Shown in pieces: positions 53,466 through 62,180 of a DNA stretch of 64,000 nucleotides (positions are counted from its first letter, which is position 1; each line of letters begins with the position of its first letter). The DNA is from Streptomyces sp. SN-593. Its GTDB lineage: Bacteria; Actinomycetota; Actinomycetes; Streptomycetales; Streptomycetaceae. The stretch is from NCBI RefSeq assembly GCF_016756395.1, contig NZ_AP018365.1, positions 4,956,001 through 5,020,000 on the forward strand. Reading direction: 5' to 3'. Position numbers and translations under genes: made by a program. The notes beneath the pieces are model-generated. The model made no database searches and was not told the DNA's origin. It saw nothing but the letters and a program-made list of their open reading frames with translations.

Positions 53466-55160
53466 GTGATGAGCAGGCACGGAACCCCCAACCCGACGCA
53501 GAGCACCGGAGCGCACCGCAAACACCGTGCTCCGTCCGGACGGCCGTGTGCCGACGCGGAGCCGGAGCGGGCCGGCCGCGGGCCCGGCGGCCGCCGCGAG
53601 GGCCGCACCGCCCGGCCGCAGGGCACGCTGCCGATGCAGCCGCCGGCGCACTACGAGCCGTACCTGGACGGCCTGTTCACCTACTGCCTGTCCATCCTGT
53701 GCGAGCACGACGCGGCCGCCGGCGCGCTCGGCGAGGCGCTGGCGCTGGGCGAGCGGCAGCGGGTCCGGCTGCGCGACCCCGGCCTGCGCAGGCCGTGGCT
53801 GTACGCCCTCGCGCGGTGGGTGTGCCTGCGCCGGCTCGCCGCCGGCAGGCCGGTCGCGCCGCACACCTCGGAGCCGGTCGCCGAACAGCGGCGGGCCCAA
53901 CTCGCGTCGCTGGCCTGGCCGGAGTCGGCCGGCACCACCCCGGAGCAGCGCGAGGCGCTGGAGCTGGCGGTGCGCCACCAGCTCGCGCCGCGCGAGGTGG
54001 CCCTCGTGGTCGGGCTCGACGCGGACGCGGCCAGGACCCGGCTGGCGCGGGCCGCCTGCGAGGTGGAGCGGACCCGTACGGCGATGGCCGTCGTGGACAC
54101 CGGCCGCTGCCCGGAGGTGGCGCAACTGGCCGGCGACACCCGCGTGCTGCTCGGCACCACCCTGCGGACCGAGCTGGTCCGCCACGTCGACGACTGCCCG
54201 GCCTGCCGCCGCACCGCCGAGCGGGTCGTCGCCGACGGCCCGTGGCCGGGCGCGGCCGACGCCGCGGCGGTGCTGCCGCTGGTGGAGGCCCCGCGCTCGG
54301 CGTCGTACGCGGCGATGCTGCACGCCATGGACACCGGGTTCGGCCGGGTCCGGGAGTCCACGCCGCGCTTCGACCGGCGCGGCTTCCCCGCCGACCTGGG
54401 GGACAAGGCCGCCCGGCGGGCGGTGCTGCGGCACCGCGCGGTGACCACCACGGTGGTCGCGGCGGTCGTGGCCGCTCCGGTGCTCGCGGTGTGGGCCGCC
54501 TACCGGGCCACGCCGCTGGGCGAGGGCGCGCACGACGGGCCCAGCGCGACCGCGCCGGACGGGATCGACGGGGTGCCCTACGAGAAGGCGGGGAACGCCG
54601 GACCGTCGCCGGACGCCCGCACCGTGCAGCCCGGCTCCGGGGCGCCGTCGTCCGCCGGGACACCGCAGGACACCACCGTGGCGGTCACCGGGGGCAGCGC
54701 GCCGCCGGCCTCGTCGGTGTCCCGGGGAGCCGGCTGGCTGGAGGTGGCGGCGCGGCCGGGGACCGAGGCCACGTACGTCACGCTCACCGCCGGCGGGGGC
54801 GCGCCGGTGGAGTGGAGCGCGGCCACCTCCGCCTACTGGCTGGAGTTCTCCGCGCGTTCGGGCACCTTGAAGCCAGGGGAAACGGTCACTCTTGTGATCC
54901 GGGTGGACCACTCCCTGGAGCCGTCGGGTTCGTGGTCGGCGCGCATCCGGTTCACGCCGGGGGACGCCACCGTCACGCTGCAGGGCTCCTCCCGGCGCTC
55001 CACGCCGCCGACCTCCGCGTCACCGACCGGGGGGACCACACCGCCCAGCTCCCCGCCGCCGACCTCGTCCTCTCCGCCGCCGAGCAGCGCCCCTCCGACG
55101 GAGTCGCCCACGCCGACCGGAACCGCGACGGCCTCCCCGTCGGAGACGCCCTCGGGCTGA
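53466..55160 (+). CDS. Sigma-like/zinc-finger/TM/BACON domain protein
   Basis: 564 residues in an unusual order. ~60-200 resembles a degenerate ECF sigma: helices like region 2 (YLDGLFTYCLSILCEHDAAA ... RPWLYALARWVCLRRL) and region 4 (TPEQREALELAVRHQLAPREVALVVGLDADAA). ~215-245 has a zinc-finger anti-sigma-type motif (VRHVDDCPACRRTAE). One TM helix at about 325-345 (TVVAAVVAAPVLAVWAAY). Outside the membrane come a linker, a BACON domain (~415-500, WLEVAARPGTEATYVTLTAG ... TLVIRVDHS) and a P/S/T tail that may cross the wall. The sigma part is probably not an active sigma. A regulatory membrane protein is likely; mechanism unknown. Confidence 0.75.
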   Translation: MMSRHGTPNPTQSTGAHRKHRAPSGRPCADAEPERAGRGPGGRREGRTARPQGTLPMQPPAHYEPYLDGLFTYCLSILCEHDAAAGALGEALALGERQRVRLRDPGLRRPWLYALARWVCLRRLAAGRPVAPHTSEPVAEQRRAQLASLAWPESAGTTPEQREALELAVRHQLAPREVALVVGLDADAARTRLARAACEVERTRTAMAVVDTGRCPEVAQLAGDTRVLLGTTLRTELVRHVDDCPACRRTAERVVADGPWPGAADAAAVLPLVEAPRSASYAAMLHAMDTGFGRVRESTPRFDRRGFPADLGDKAARRAVLRHRAVTTTVVAAVVAAPVLAVWAAYRATPLGEGAHDGPSATAPDGIDGVPYEKAGNAGPSPDARTVQPGSGAPSSAGTPQDTTVAVTGGSAPPASSVSRGAGWLEVAARPGTEATYVTLTAGGGAPVEWSAATSAYWLEFSARSGTLKPGETVTLVIRVDHSLEPSGSWSARIRFTPGDATVTLQGSSRRSTPPTSASPTGGTTPPSSPPPTSSSPPPSSAPPTESPTPTGTATASPSETPSG

Positions 55161-55181
55161 CCGAGGGCCGGCCGGGGCGCG

Positions 55182-56021
55182 TCAGGCCCTGTCCGGGCCC
55201 ACCGGGTCCGCCGGGTGCGGGGCGACCAGCGGCAGCGACGACGCCAGCCGGGCCTCGCACAGCCGCGCCAGTTCCGCGTACCCGGCCGCGCCCATCAGCT
55301 CCGTGAGCTCCGGCCGGTAGGACAGGTACACAGGCTCGCCCGCGCCGTGGGCGGAGGTCGCCGACGTGCACCACCAGTGCAGGTCGTGCCCCCCGGGACC
55401 CCAGCCGCGCCGGTCGTACTCGCCGATCGACACCACCAGCACCCGGCTGTCGTCGGGCCGGTCCACCCAGTCGAAGGTGCGGCGGATCGGCAGTTGCCAG
55501 CACACGTCGGGCTTGGTCTCCAGCGGCTCGCGGCCGTCGCGCAGCGCGAGCGCGTGCAGGGCGCAGCCCTGCCCGCCGGCGAACCCGGGCCGGTTGGAGA
55601 AGACGCAGGCGCCGTCCACCACCCGGGTCTGCCGCTCGCCGTCCTCGTTCTCCTCGGCCCAGAACCCGTCCGCCCCGGTGCCGACGGCGTGGAACTGCCA
55701 GTCGTCCGCGGTGAGCCGGGCCACGTACCCGGCGACCCGCTTCTCGTCGTCGTCGTCCGAGAAGTGCGCGCCGAGCGAGCAGCACCCGTCGTCGGCCCGG
55801 CCCGCCACGATGCCCTGGCAGCCGCTGCCGAAGACGCACGTCCAGCGCGAGGTGAGCCAGGTCAGGTCGCACCGGAAGACCTGTTCCTCGTCGGCGGGGT
55901 CCACGAACTCCACCCAGGCCCGGGCGAAGTCCAGCCCGGCCTCGTCGGGGACGCCCGCCCTGGTCGCCGCGGTCGTACCGGCGCTCTTCTTCGTGCCCTT
56001 GCGGGTCTTCACCTTCGCCAC
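55182..56021 (-). CDS. Cysteine-rich soluble protein of unknown function
   Basis: 279 residues. A basic N-terminus (MAKVKTRKGTKK) precedes a domain with nine or more cysteines, several in pairs (TCVFGSGCQG; DDGCCSLGAHF; GACVFSNRPG; GQGCALHALAL), a pattern suggesting metal or Fe-S binding, reminiscent of the YkgJ/DUF3109 type, though I cannot confirm the family. WCTSATSAHG and acidic DDDDEK loops follow. The GTG has TACGCT 7 bases upstream (leaderless). Convergent with the BACON gene, 21 bp apart. Confidence 0.7.
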   Translation of the reverse strand: MAKVKTRKGTKKSAGTTAATRAGVPDEAGLDFARAWVEFVDPADEEQVFRCDLTWLTSRWTCVFGSGCQGIVAGRADDGCCSLGAHFSDDDDEKRVAGYVARLTADDWQFHAVGTGADGFWAEENEDGERQTRVVDGACVFSNRPGFAGGQGCALHALALRDGREPLETKPDVCWQLPIRRTFDWVDRPDDSRVLVVSIGEYDRRGWGPGGHDLHWWCTSATSAHGAGEPVYLSYRPELTELMGAAGYAELARLCEARLASSLPLVAPHPADPVGPDRA

Positions 56022-56028
56022 GCGCCCA

Positions 56029-56034
56029 AGCGTA
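56029..56034 (-). promoter_or_regulatory. -10 element of cysteine-rich protein gene
   Basis: Reads TACGCT on the minus strand, 7 bases before GTG 56021. Confidence 0.5.
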
Positions 56035-56141
56035 AGACCGTAATGCGCCGATTGCGGTCACGCGGGCCCGTGCGCATCCAGATGGGGCCGGACGCCCCCG
56101 CCGGTCCCGCTTGACCCGCACCGCCGCCGAACGCCGCTGGC

Positions 56142-56147
56142 TACAGT
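56142..56147 (+). promoter_or_regulatory. -10 element of leaderless Ppx/GppA gene
   Basis: TACAGT, 7 bases, then ATG 56155. Confidence 0.5.
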
Positions 56148-56154
56148 TCTGCCC

Positions 56155-57144
56155 ATGCGACTGGGAGTGCTCGACGTGGGGTCCAACACCGTTCACCTGT
56201 TGGTGGTGGACGCGCACCCGGGCGCGCGCCCGCTGCCCGCGTACTCGCACAAGGCCGAGCTGCGGCTCGCCGAACTGCTCGACGTGCGCGGCACGATCGG
56301 CCGGGTCGGGATCGACCGGCTGGTGGGCACCGTGGCGGACGCGATGCGGGTGGCGGAGGACAAGGGCGTCGAGGACGTCCTGGCGTTCGCCACCTCCGCG
56401 GTGCGCGAGGCGGCCAACGGCGAGGAGGTGCTGTCCCGGGTCGAGCGCGAGACCGGGGTGCGGCTGACGGTGCTGTCCGGCGCCGACGAGGCCCGGCTGA
56501 CCTTCCTCGCGGTACGCCGCTGGTTCGGCTGGTCCGCGGGCCGGCTGCTGGTGCTGGACATCGGCGGCGGCTCGCTGGAGGTCGCCTTCGGCATGGACGA
56601 GTACCCCGACGCCGCCGTCTCCCTGCCGCTCGGGGCCGGCCGGCTGACCGGGAGCTGGCTGCCCGCCGACCCGCCCGCCGCCGACGACGTGCGGGCGCTG
56701 CGCAAGCACGTGCGGGCCGAGATAGCGCGCGCGGTGCCGGACTTCGCGCGGCACGGGCGCGCCGACCACGCCGTGGGTACCTCCAAGACCTTCCGCCAGC
56801 TCGCCCGGATCGGCGGTGCCGCCCGCAGCGCGGACGGCCTGTACATGCAGCGCACGCTGCGCCGCGACGTGCTGGAGGACTGGGTGCCGCGGCTGGCCGC
56901 GATGACCGCCGGCAAGCGCGCCGAGCTGCCCGGCGTCTCCGAGGGACGGGCGCGGCAACTGCTGGCGGGCGCGCTGGTCGCCGAGGGCGCGATGGACCTC
57001 TTCGAGATCGACGAGCTGGAGATCTGCCCGTGGGCGCTGCGCGAGGGAGTGATCCTGCGCAAGCTCGACGTGATGGTGGGCGAGGTGGCCGGGGCCGCCC
57101 GCGACCAGGCGGTCGAGGAGCGGCGCGGCGCCGCCCGCGCCTGA
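56155..57144 (+). CDS. Ppx/GppA family phosphatase
   Basis: 329 residues, the short actinobacterial form (no C-terminal HD domain). ASKHA fold with VLDVGSNTVHLLVVDAHPG, FATSAVREAANGEEVLSRVE, VLDIGGGSLEVAFG and a final ALREGVILRKLD. The family hydrolyses polyphosphate or pppGpp; in actinobacteria the short form is an exopolyphosphatase with preference for short chains. Leaderless start. Confidence 0.93.
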   Translation: MRLGVLDVGSNTVHLLVVDAHPGARPLPAYSHKAELRLAELLDVRGTIGRVGIDRLVGTVADAMRVAEDKGVEDVLAFATSAVREAANGEEVLSRVERETGVRLTVLSGADEARLTFLAVRRWFGWSAGRLLVLDIGGGSLEVAFGMDEYPDAAVSLPLGAGRLTGSWLPADPPAADDVRALRKHVRAEIARAVPDFARHGRADHAVGTSKTFRQLARIGGAARSADGLYMQRTLRRDVLEDWVPRLAAMTAGKRAELPGVSEGRARQLLAGALVAEGAMDLFEIDELEICPWALREGVILRKLDVMVGEVAGAARDQAVEERRGAARA

Positions 57145-57430
57145 GCCCTCGGCCCGGGTCCCCGCCCCCGGGTTCCCGACCGGGCCGGCGGCCCCGGCCC
57201 CGGGTTCCGACTCCGGGCCTGCCAGCTCCCGGCTCCCGACTCCGGGCCTCGCGTCCGGCGCCCGGGTTCCCGCCCGGCCCGAACTCCAGCCCCGCCCGCC
57301 CCGCCCCCGGGTTCCCGCTCCGCACCCCCGGCCGGGCCGGCTCCGTCGCCGCCTCACCGTACGGCGGGTGGCGGCGCGCGCGTGGGCGGGCGGTGCCGCC
57401 GAACCCGCCGGCCGCCGTACGCTGGCTTGC
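57145..57430. other. Intergenic with CCCGGGTTCCCG-type repeats
   Basis: 286 bp. Repeated words such as CCCGGGTTCC, CTCCGGGCCT and CCCGACTCCGGG recur at 57160-57330 and can form many hairpins. No gene. The last 15 bp carry the promoter of the next gene. Confidence 0.55.
57418..57423 (+). promoter_or_regulatory. -10 element of leaderless TIM-barrel gene
   Basis: TACGCT, 7 bases, then GTG 57431. Confidence 0.5.
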
Positions 57431-58312
57431 GTGCCCCAGCGAGCGGACCGACCCGAGGCGTGCGACGCCCTCCGGGGCCGTGCGGCCGGCGTGTCCGGTA
57501 TCTCCGGAATGACCGGGCCCTCCGGTGCGAGGGTGGCGCTCTCCACCGCCTCGGTCTACCCCGAGTCCACCGCGACCGCGTTCGAGATCGCCGCCCGGCT
57601 CGGCTACGACGGCGTCGAGGTCATGGTGTGGACCGACCCCGTCAGCCAGGACGTCGAGGCGCTGCGCAGGCTGTCGGACTACCACCGGGTGCCGATCCTC
57701 GCGGTGCACGCGCCGTGCCTGCTGATCACCCAGCGGGTGTGGTCCACCGACCCGTGGACCAAGCTCCAGCGCGCCCGCGCCGCCGCCGAGCGGCTCGGCG
57801 CCTCCACCGTCGTGGTGCACCCGCCCTTCCGCTGGCAGCGCGGTTACGCCCGCGACTTCGTGCGCGGGGTGTGGCGGATGGCCGACGAGACGGACGTCCG
57901 GTTCGCGGTGGAGAACATGTACCCCTGGCGCTACCGCGACCGCGAACTGCTCGCCTACGCGCCCGACTGGGACGTGACCAGGGACGACTACCGGCATTTC
58001 ACGGTGGACCTCTCGCACGCGGCCACCTCGCGCAGCGAGGTGCTGGACATGGCGGCGCGGATGGGCGACCGGCTCGCCCACGTGCACATGGGCGACGGCA
58101 ACGGCTCGGCGAAGGACGAGCACCTCGTGCCCGGCCGCGGCACCCAGCCGTGCGCGGAACTGCTGGGCGCGCTGGCCGCGAGCGGCTTCGGCGGGCACGT
58201 GGTGGTCGAGGTGAACACGCGCCGGGCGATGTCCTCGGCCGAGCGCGAGGAGGACCTCGCCGAGGCGCTGGCCTTCACCCGCCTGCACCTCGCGGGCGTC
58301 AGGGTGCCCTGA
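57431..58312 (+). CDS. Sugar phosphate isomerase/epimerase family protein
   Basis: 293 residues, xylose-isomerase-like TIM barrel. Metal-site elements in order are HPPFRWQRGYARDF, FAVENMYPWRYR, TVDLSHAATS, LAHVHMGDGNGSAKDEHLVPG and VVVEVNTRRA (E, D, H and E ligands). Reaction is not known for this actinobacterial subgroup. The GTG start has a -10 element 7 bases upstream; ATG 57510 inside would lose 26 unconserved residues and cannot be excluded. ilvD follows after 184 bp. Confidence 0.85.
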   Translation: MPQRADRPEACDALRGRAAGVSGISGMTGPSGARVALSTASVYPESTATAFEIAARLGYDGVEVMVWTDPVSQDVEALRRLSDYHRVPILAVHAPCLLITQRVWSTDPWTKLQRARAAAERLGASTVVVHPPFRWQRGYARDFVRGVWRMADETDVRFAVENMYPWRYRDRELLAYAPDWDVTRDDYRHFTVDLSHAATSRSEVLDMAARMGDRLAHVHMGDGNGSAKDEHLVPGRGTQPCAELLGALAASGFGGHVVVEVNTRRAMSSAEREEDLAEALAFTRLHLAGVRVP

Positions 58313-58496
58313 TCACAGGGGGCAGCCCCCGGCCGCCGCCCCCCACGGCAGGGTCACCATGCGGACATGCCGTCCGAATCCTGGGCGACCGGCGTAGGCT
58401 CGACCTCCAGGCAGTCGCGAGTCCCGGCAGCGCAGACTCGTACGAGCGAAGTGGACCCGAGGCGCGAGAACCCGGGGCCAAGAAGGAGGGGAAACC
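58313..58496. other. ilvD upstream region
   Basis: 184 bp between genes. It holds the AAGGAGGGG ribosome binding site of ilvD directly before 58497 and GTAGGCT at about 58394, a possible -10. No leader peptide with Ile/Val/Leu codons is evident. Confidence 0.4.
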
Positions 58497-60350
58497 GTGC
58501 CCGAGCTGAGGTCACGTACGGTCACCCACGGCCGCAACATGGCCGGCGCACGCGCGCTGATGCGCGCGTCCGGCGTCGCCAACTCCGACATCGGCAAGCC
58601 GATCGTCGCGGTCGCCAACAGCTTCACCGAGTTCGTACCGGGTCACACCCACCTCCAGCCGGTCGGCCGGATCGTCTCCGAGGCGATCCTCGCGGCGGGC
58701 GCGGTGCCGCGCGAGTTCAACACCATCGCCGTGGACGACGGCATCGCCATGGGCCACGGCGGCATGCTCTACTCGCTGCCCTCCCGCGACCTGATCGCCG
58801 ACTCCGTGGAGTACATGGTCGAGGCGCACTGCGCGGACGCCCTGATCTGCATCTCCAACTGCGACAAGATCACCCCGGGCATGCTGATGGCCGCGCTGCG
58901 GCTGAACATCCCCACCGTCTTCGTCTCCGGCGGGCCAATGGAGGCCGGCCGCGCCACCCTCGTCGACGGCACCGTCCGCAAGCTCGACCTGATCAACGCG
59001 ATCTCGGACGCCGTCAACGAGGACGTCTCCGACGAGGACATCCTCCGCATCGAGGAGAACGCCTGCCCGACCTGCGGGTCGTGTTCCGGCATGTTCACCG
59101 CCAACTCGATGAACTGCCTCACCGAGGCGATCGGCCTGGCCCTGCCCGGCAACGGCTCGGTGCTCGCCACCCACACCGCCCGCCGCGCGCTGTACGAGCG
59201 GGCCGGCACCACCGTGGTCGACCTGGCCAAGCGGTACTACGAGCAGGACGACGCGTCCGTGCTGCCGCGGTCCATCGCCACCCCCGCCGCCTTCGAGAAC
59301 GCGATGGCGCTGGACATCTCGATGGGCGGCTCCACCAACACGATCCTGCACCTGCTGGCCGCGGCCCAGGAGGCGCAGGTCGACTACGGCCTCAGCGAGA
59401 TGGACGAGGTCTCCCGCCGCGTGCCCTGCCTGGCCAAGGTCGCGCCGAACGTGGCGCCCGGCGGCACGTACTACATGGAGGACGTGCACCGGGCCGGCGG
59501 CATCCCCGCCATCCTCGGCGAGCTCTACCGCGGCGGGCTGCTCAACGAGGACGTGCACACCGTGCACTCGCCCTCGATCAAGCAGTGGCTCGACACCTGG
59601 GACGTGCGCGGCGGCTCCCCCTCGGCCGAGGCCGTCGAGCTGTGGCACGCCGCCCCCGGCTGCGTCCGCTCCGCCGAGGCGTTCTCCCAGTCCGAGCGGT
59701 GGGAGACCCTGGACACCGACGCGGCGGGCGGCTGCATCCGCGACGTCGAGCACGCCTACTCCAAGGACGGCGGCCTCGCGGTGCTGCGCGGCAACCTCGC
59801 CGTGGACGGCGCCGTGGTGAAGACCGCGGGCGTCGACGAGTCGATCTGGACCTTCGAGGGCCCGGCCGTCGTCTGCGAGTCGCAGGAGGAGGCCGTCGAG
59901 AAGATCCTCGCCAAGAAGGTCGTCCCCGGCGACGTGGTGGTCATCCGCTACGAGGGCCCGCGCGGCGGCCCGGGCATGCAGGAGATGCTCTACCCGACCT
60001 CCTTCCTCAAGGGCCGCGGCCTGGGCAAGGTCTGCGCGCTGGTCACCGACGGCCGCTTCTCCGGCGGCACCTCGGGCCTGTCCATCGGCCACGCCTCCCC
60101 CGAGGCGGCCTCCGGGGGCACCATCGCGCTCGTCCAGGACGGCGACCGGATCAGGATCGACATCCCCGGGCGCAGCATGGAACTGCTCGTGTCCGACGAG
60201 GAGCTGGCCGCCCGCCGGGAGGCGCTGAACGGGGTGTACGCACCGCGCGCCCGCACCCGCCACGTCTCCACCGCGCTGCGCGCGTACGCGGCGATGGCGA
60301 CCAGCGCGGACAAGGGCGCCGTGCGCGACATCACCCTGCTGGAGCGCTGA
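58497..60350 (+). CDS. ilvD: Dihydroxy-acid dehydratase
   Basis: 617 residues. Dehydrates 2,3-dihydroxy-isovalerate and the isoleucine analogue in branched-chain amino acid (and pantoate precursor) synthesis. Fe-S cysteines occur in ISNCDKITPGM and ENACPTCGSCSGMFTANSMN; DDGIAMGH and the final GRFSGGTSGLSIGHASPE are family signatures. The E. coli-like length suggests a [4Fe-4S] type. GTG start behind AAGGAGGGG. Its product 2-ketoisovalerate also feeds the pantoate used by PanC. Confidence 0.97.
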   Translation: MPELRSRTVTHGRNMAGARALMRASGVANSDIGKPIVAVANSFTEFVPGHTHLQPVGRIVSEAILAAGAVPREFNTIAVDDGIAMGHGGMLYSLPSRDLIADSVEYMVEAHCADALICISNCDKITPGMLMAALRLNIPTVFVSGGPMEAGRATLVDGTVRKLDLINAISDAVNEDVSDEDILRIEENACPTCGSCSGMFTANSMNCLTEAIGLALPGNGSVLATHTARRALYERAGTTVVDLAKRYYEQDDASVLPRSIATPAAFENAMALDISMGGSTNTILHLLAAAQEAQVDYGLSEMDEVSRRVPCLAKVAPNVAPGGTYYMEDVHRAGGIPAILGELYRGGLLNEDVHTVHSPSIKQWLDTWDVRGGSPSAEAVELWHAAPGCVRSAEAFSQSERWETLDTDAAGGCIRDVEHAYSKDGGLAVLRGNLAVDGAVVKTAGVDESIWTFEGPAVVCESQEEAVEKILAKKVVPGDVVVIRYEGPRGGPGMQEMLYPTSFLKGRGLGKVCALVTDGRFSGGTSGLSIGHASPEAASGGTIALVQDGDRIRIDIPGRSMELLVSDEELAARREALNGVYAPRARTRHVSTALRAYAAMATSADKGAVRDITLLER

Positions 60351-60431
60351 ACCACCGGCCCGCCCCGGGGCCGCGGCCCGCGCCGCGCCCCGGGACGGCC
60401 GTACGGTCCCGACCGCCGCCCGCCCCCGCGG

Positions 60432-61307
60432 TCAGATCAGCGGGGGCCGGCCGAGCCTGGTCATCCGCCACGCGGTCGACCACCGCATCGGGCGGCGCGG
60501 CGGGCACGGCGTGCGCACCCCCTCCACGAACCCCGCGCACCACGCCCGCAGCCCCGCCCCCGACCGGGTGCGCGCCACGGTCAGCGCCGCCCACACCCCC
60601 AGGTACGCGGGCACCAGCAGCACCGGCAGGCGGCGCTTGGCCAGCCAGACCCGGTTGCGGGCGAGATTGCGGTAGTAGACCGCGTGCCGCGTCGGCGAGG
60701 TCCACGGGTGCCGCAGCACCAGCTCCGGCGCGTACCTGACGTTCCAGCGCGCGTCCAGCGCCCGCCAGGCGAGGTCGGTCTCCTCATGCGCGTAGAAGAA
60801 CGGGTCCGGCCAGCCGCCGATCTCGTCGAGCATCCGCATCGACAGACCGTGCCCGCCGCCCAGGAACGTGGTGACCAGCCCGCCGCGCATCGGGTCCGAC
60901 GCCCGCAGCCGCGGCACGTGCCGACGCGCGGTGCGGCCCCGCTCGTCCACGATCCTGAACCCGACCACGCCCAGCCGGTCGTCGGCCTCGTACAGCGCGC
61001 ACAGCCGGGTGAAGACGTCCGCGCCCACCAGCAGCCCGTCGTCGTCCAGATCGACCAGGACGTCCACGTCGCCGAACTCCCGCAGCGCCTCGATCGCCAC
61101 GTTCCGCCCGCCGGGGATCCCGAGGTTCTCGCTCAGCTCGACCCCGGCCACCCCTTCGGGGAGGTCCGGCAGCGGCGACCCGTTGCCGACCACCACGACT
61201 CTCGTCGCCGGGGTGTCCTGCGCCGCCACGGAGTCCAGCAGCGCGAGGAGCTCCGCGGGCCGGGTTCCCATCGTCAGAATGGCAACACCTAGTCGAGGGT
61301 GGCGCAC
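60432..61307 (-). CDS. Family 2 glycosyltransferase
   Basis: 291 residues. GT-A fold: VAILTMGTRPAELLALLDSV, the DDD metal motif in VLVDLDDDGLLVGADVF, and GGWPDPFFYAHEETDLAWRA (acid and ED motif of rhamnosyl-type GT2). A C-terminal amphipathic/hydrophobic stretch (RLPVLLVPAYLGVWAALTVA) may touch the membrane. GTG 61307 is set by GGAGAG 7 bases before it; a farther GTG (61355) would add 16 residues and a TTA codon. Substrate unknown, probably a cell-surface polysaccharide or glycolipid. Confidence 0.9.
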   Translation of the reverse strand: MRHPRLGVAILTMGTRPAELLALLDSVAAQDTPATRVVVVGNGSPLPDLPEGVAGVELSENLGIPGGRNVAIEALREFGDVDVLVDLDDDGLLVGADVFTRLCALYEADDRLGVVGFRIVDERGRTARRHVPRLRASDPMRGGLVTTFLGGGHGLSMRMLDEIGGWPDPFFYAHEETDLAWRALDARWNVRYAPELVLRHPWTSPTRHAVYYRNLARNRVWLAKRRLPVLLVPAYLGVWAALTVARTRSGAGLRAWCAGFVEGVRTPCPPRRPMRWSTAWRMTRLGRPPLI

Positions 61308-61412
61308 GGGTGAACTCTCCGTTCCTCGGGGCCGATCCGCCGATGCTAACGCCACACTCAGCGGTTCCCGTCGAGGAATCCCCGTGGTTCGGCCCTTCGT
61401 GGTGCCCCCGGC

Positions 61413-62099
61413 TCACGCCACGGTGAACCCGCCGTCCACCGGCAGGATCGAGCCCGTCACGTAGTCCGCGCCGATCACGTACCGGATCGCGCCCGCGACG
61501 TCCTCGGGCCTGCCGACCCGGCCGGCCGGGACGGACTGCGCGACGGCCGCGAACTGGGCCTCGCGCTGCTCCTCGGGCAGGAAGGACCACCAGTCGGTGT
61601 CGATGACACCCGGCGAGACCGCGTTCACCCGGACCGGCGCGAGGTCGGCGGCGAGCGGCGAGACGATCCGCTCGATGGAGCCGTTCACCGCCGCGAGCCC
61701 GGCCAGTCCGGGCAGCCCGGCCCGCGCCGAGGCCGCGGAGACGAGCGTCACCGACCCGGTGACCTGCGCCCGCTGGACGGCGAACAGGTAGGCGAAGAGC
61801 TTCCCTTCGAACGCGGCGCGGAGGTCGGAGAGCTTGATCTCCCTGATCGCGCCGACCCCGACCTGCCCCGAACTGAAGGCGAGCACCAGGTGCTCGAAGG
61901 CCCCGATCCGCTCGAAGAACGCGGCGACCGCGGCCTCGTCGGTCCCGTCGACGCCCTCGGCGGTGAGCCCCTCCGCCGCGGCCGCCGCCAGCCGCTCCTG
62001 GTTCCGGCCCGTCACGATGACCTCGGCGCCGTCCTTCCGCAGTGCGCGAGCCGTCTCCAGCCCGATACCGGCCGTGCCGCCCATGACCACCACACGCAT
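61413..62099 (-). CDS. Atypical short-chain dehydrogenase (SDR)
   Basis: 228 residues. Rossmann fold with VVVMGGTAGIGLETARAL and VIVTGRN (NADP-preferring Arg). The catalytic Ser is in LVSAASA, but the Tyr-x3-Lys is missing: the region reads GLAGLAAVNGSIE, with no Tyr and with Asn in place of Lys. It ends VTGSILPVDGGFTVA as usual. It may bind nucleotide without standard dehydrogenase chemistry. Divergent from a TetR gene that probably controls it. Confidence 0.88.
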   Translation of the reverse strand: MRVVVMGGTAGIGLETARALRKDGAEVIVTGRNQERLAAAAAEGLTAEGVDGTDEAAVAAFFERIGAFEHLVLAFSSGQVGVGAIREIKLSDLRAAFEGKLFAYLFAVQRAQVTGSVTLVSAASARAGLPGLAGLAAVNGSIERIVSPLAADLAPVRVNAVSPGVIDTDWWSFLPEEQREAQFAAVAQSVPAGRVGRPEDVAGAIRYVIGADYVTGSILPVDGGFTVA

Positions 62100-62131
62100 G
62101 TCCGTGCCCCCTCATAGATTCGATACGCGCT

Positions 62132-62161
62132 GTCTCGTTTTTATATCGAGACGGACCGTCT
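62132..62161. promoter_or_regulatory. TetR operator between SDR and TetR genes
   Basis: AGACGGACCGTCT (62149-62161) is a perfect 6-1-6 palindrome. GTCTCG (62132-62137) and CGAGAC (62147-62152) form an overlapping second inverted pair around an AT-rich TTTTTATAT core, a likely promoter. One operator could control both divergent genes. Confidence 0.65.
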
Positions 62162-62180
62162 TGTAAAGTAGGGTGAGCGC

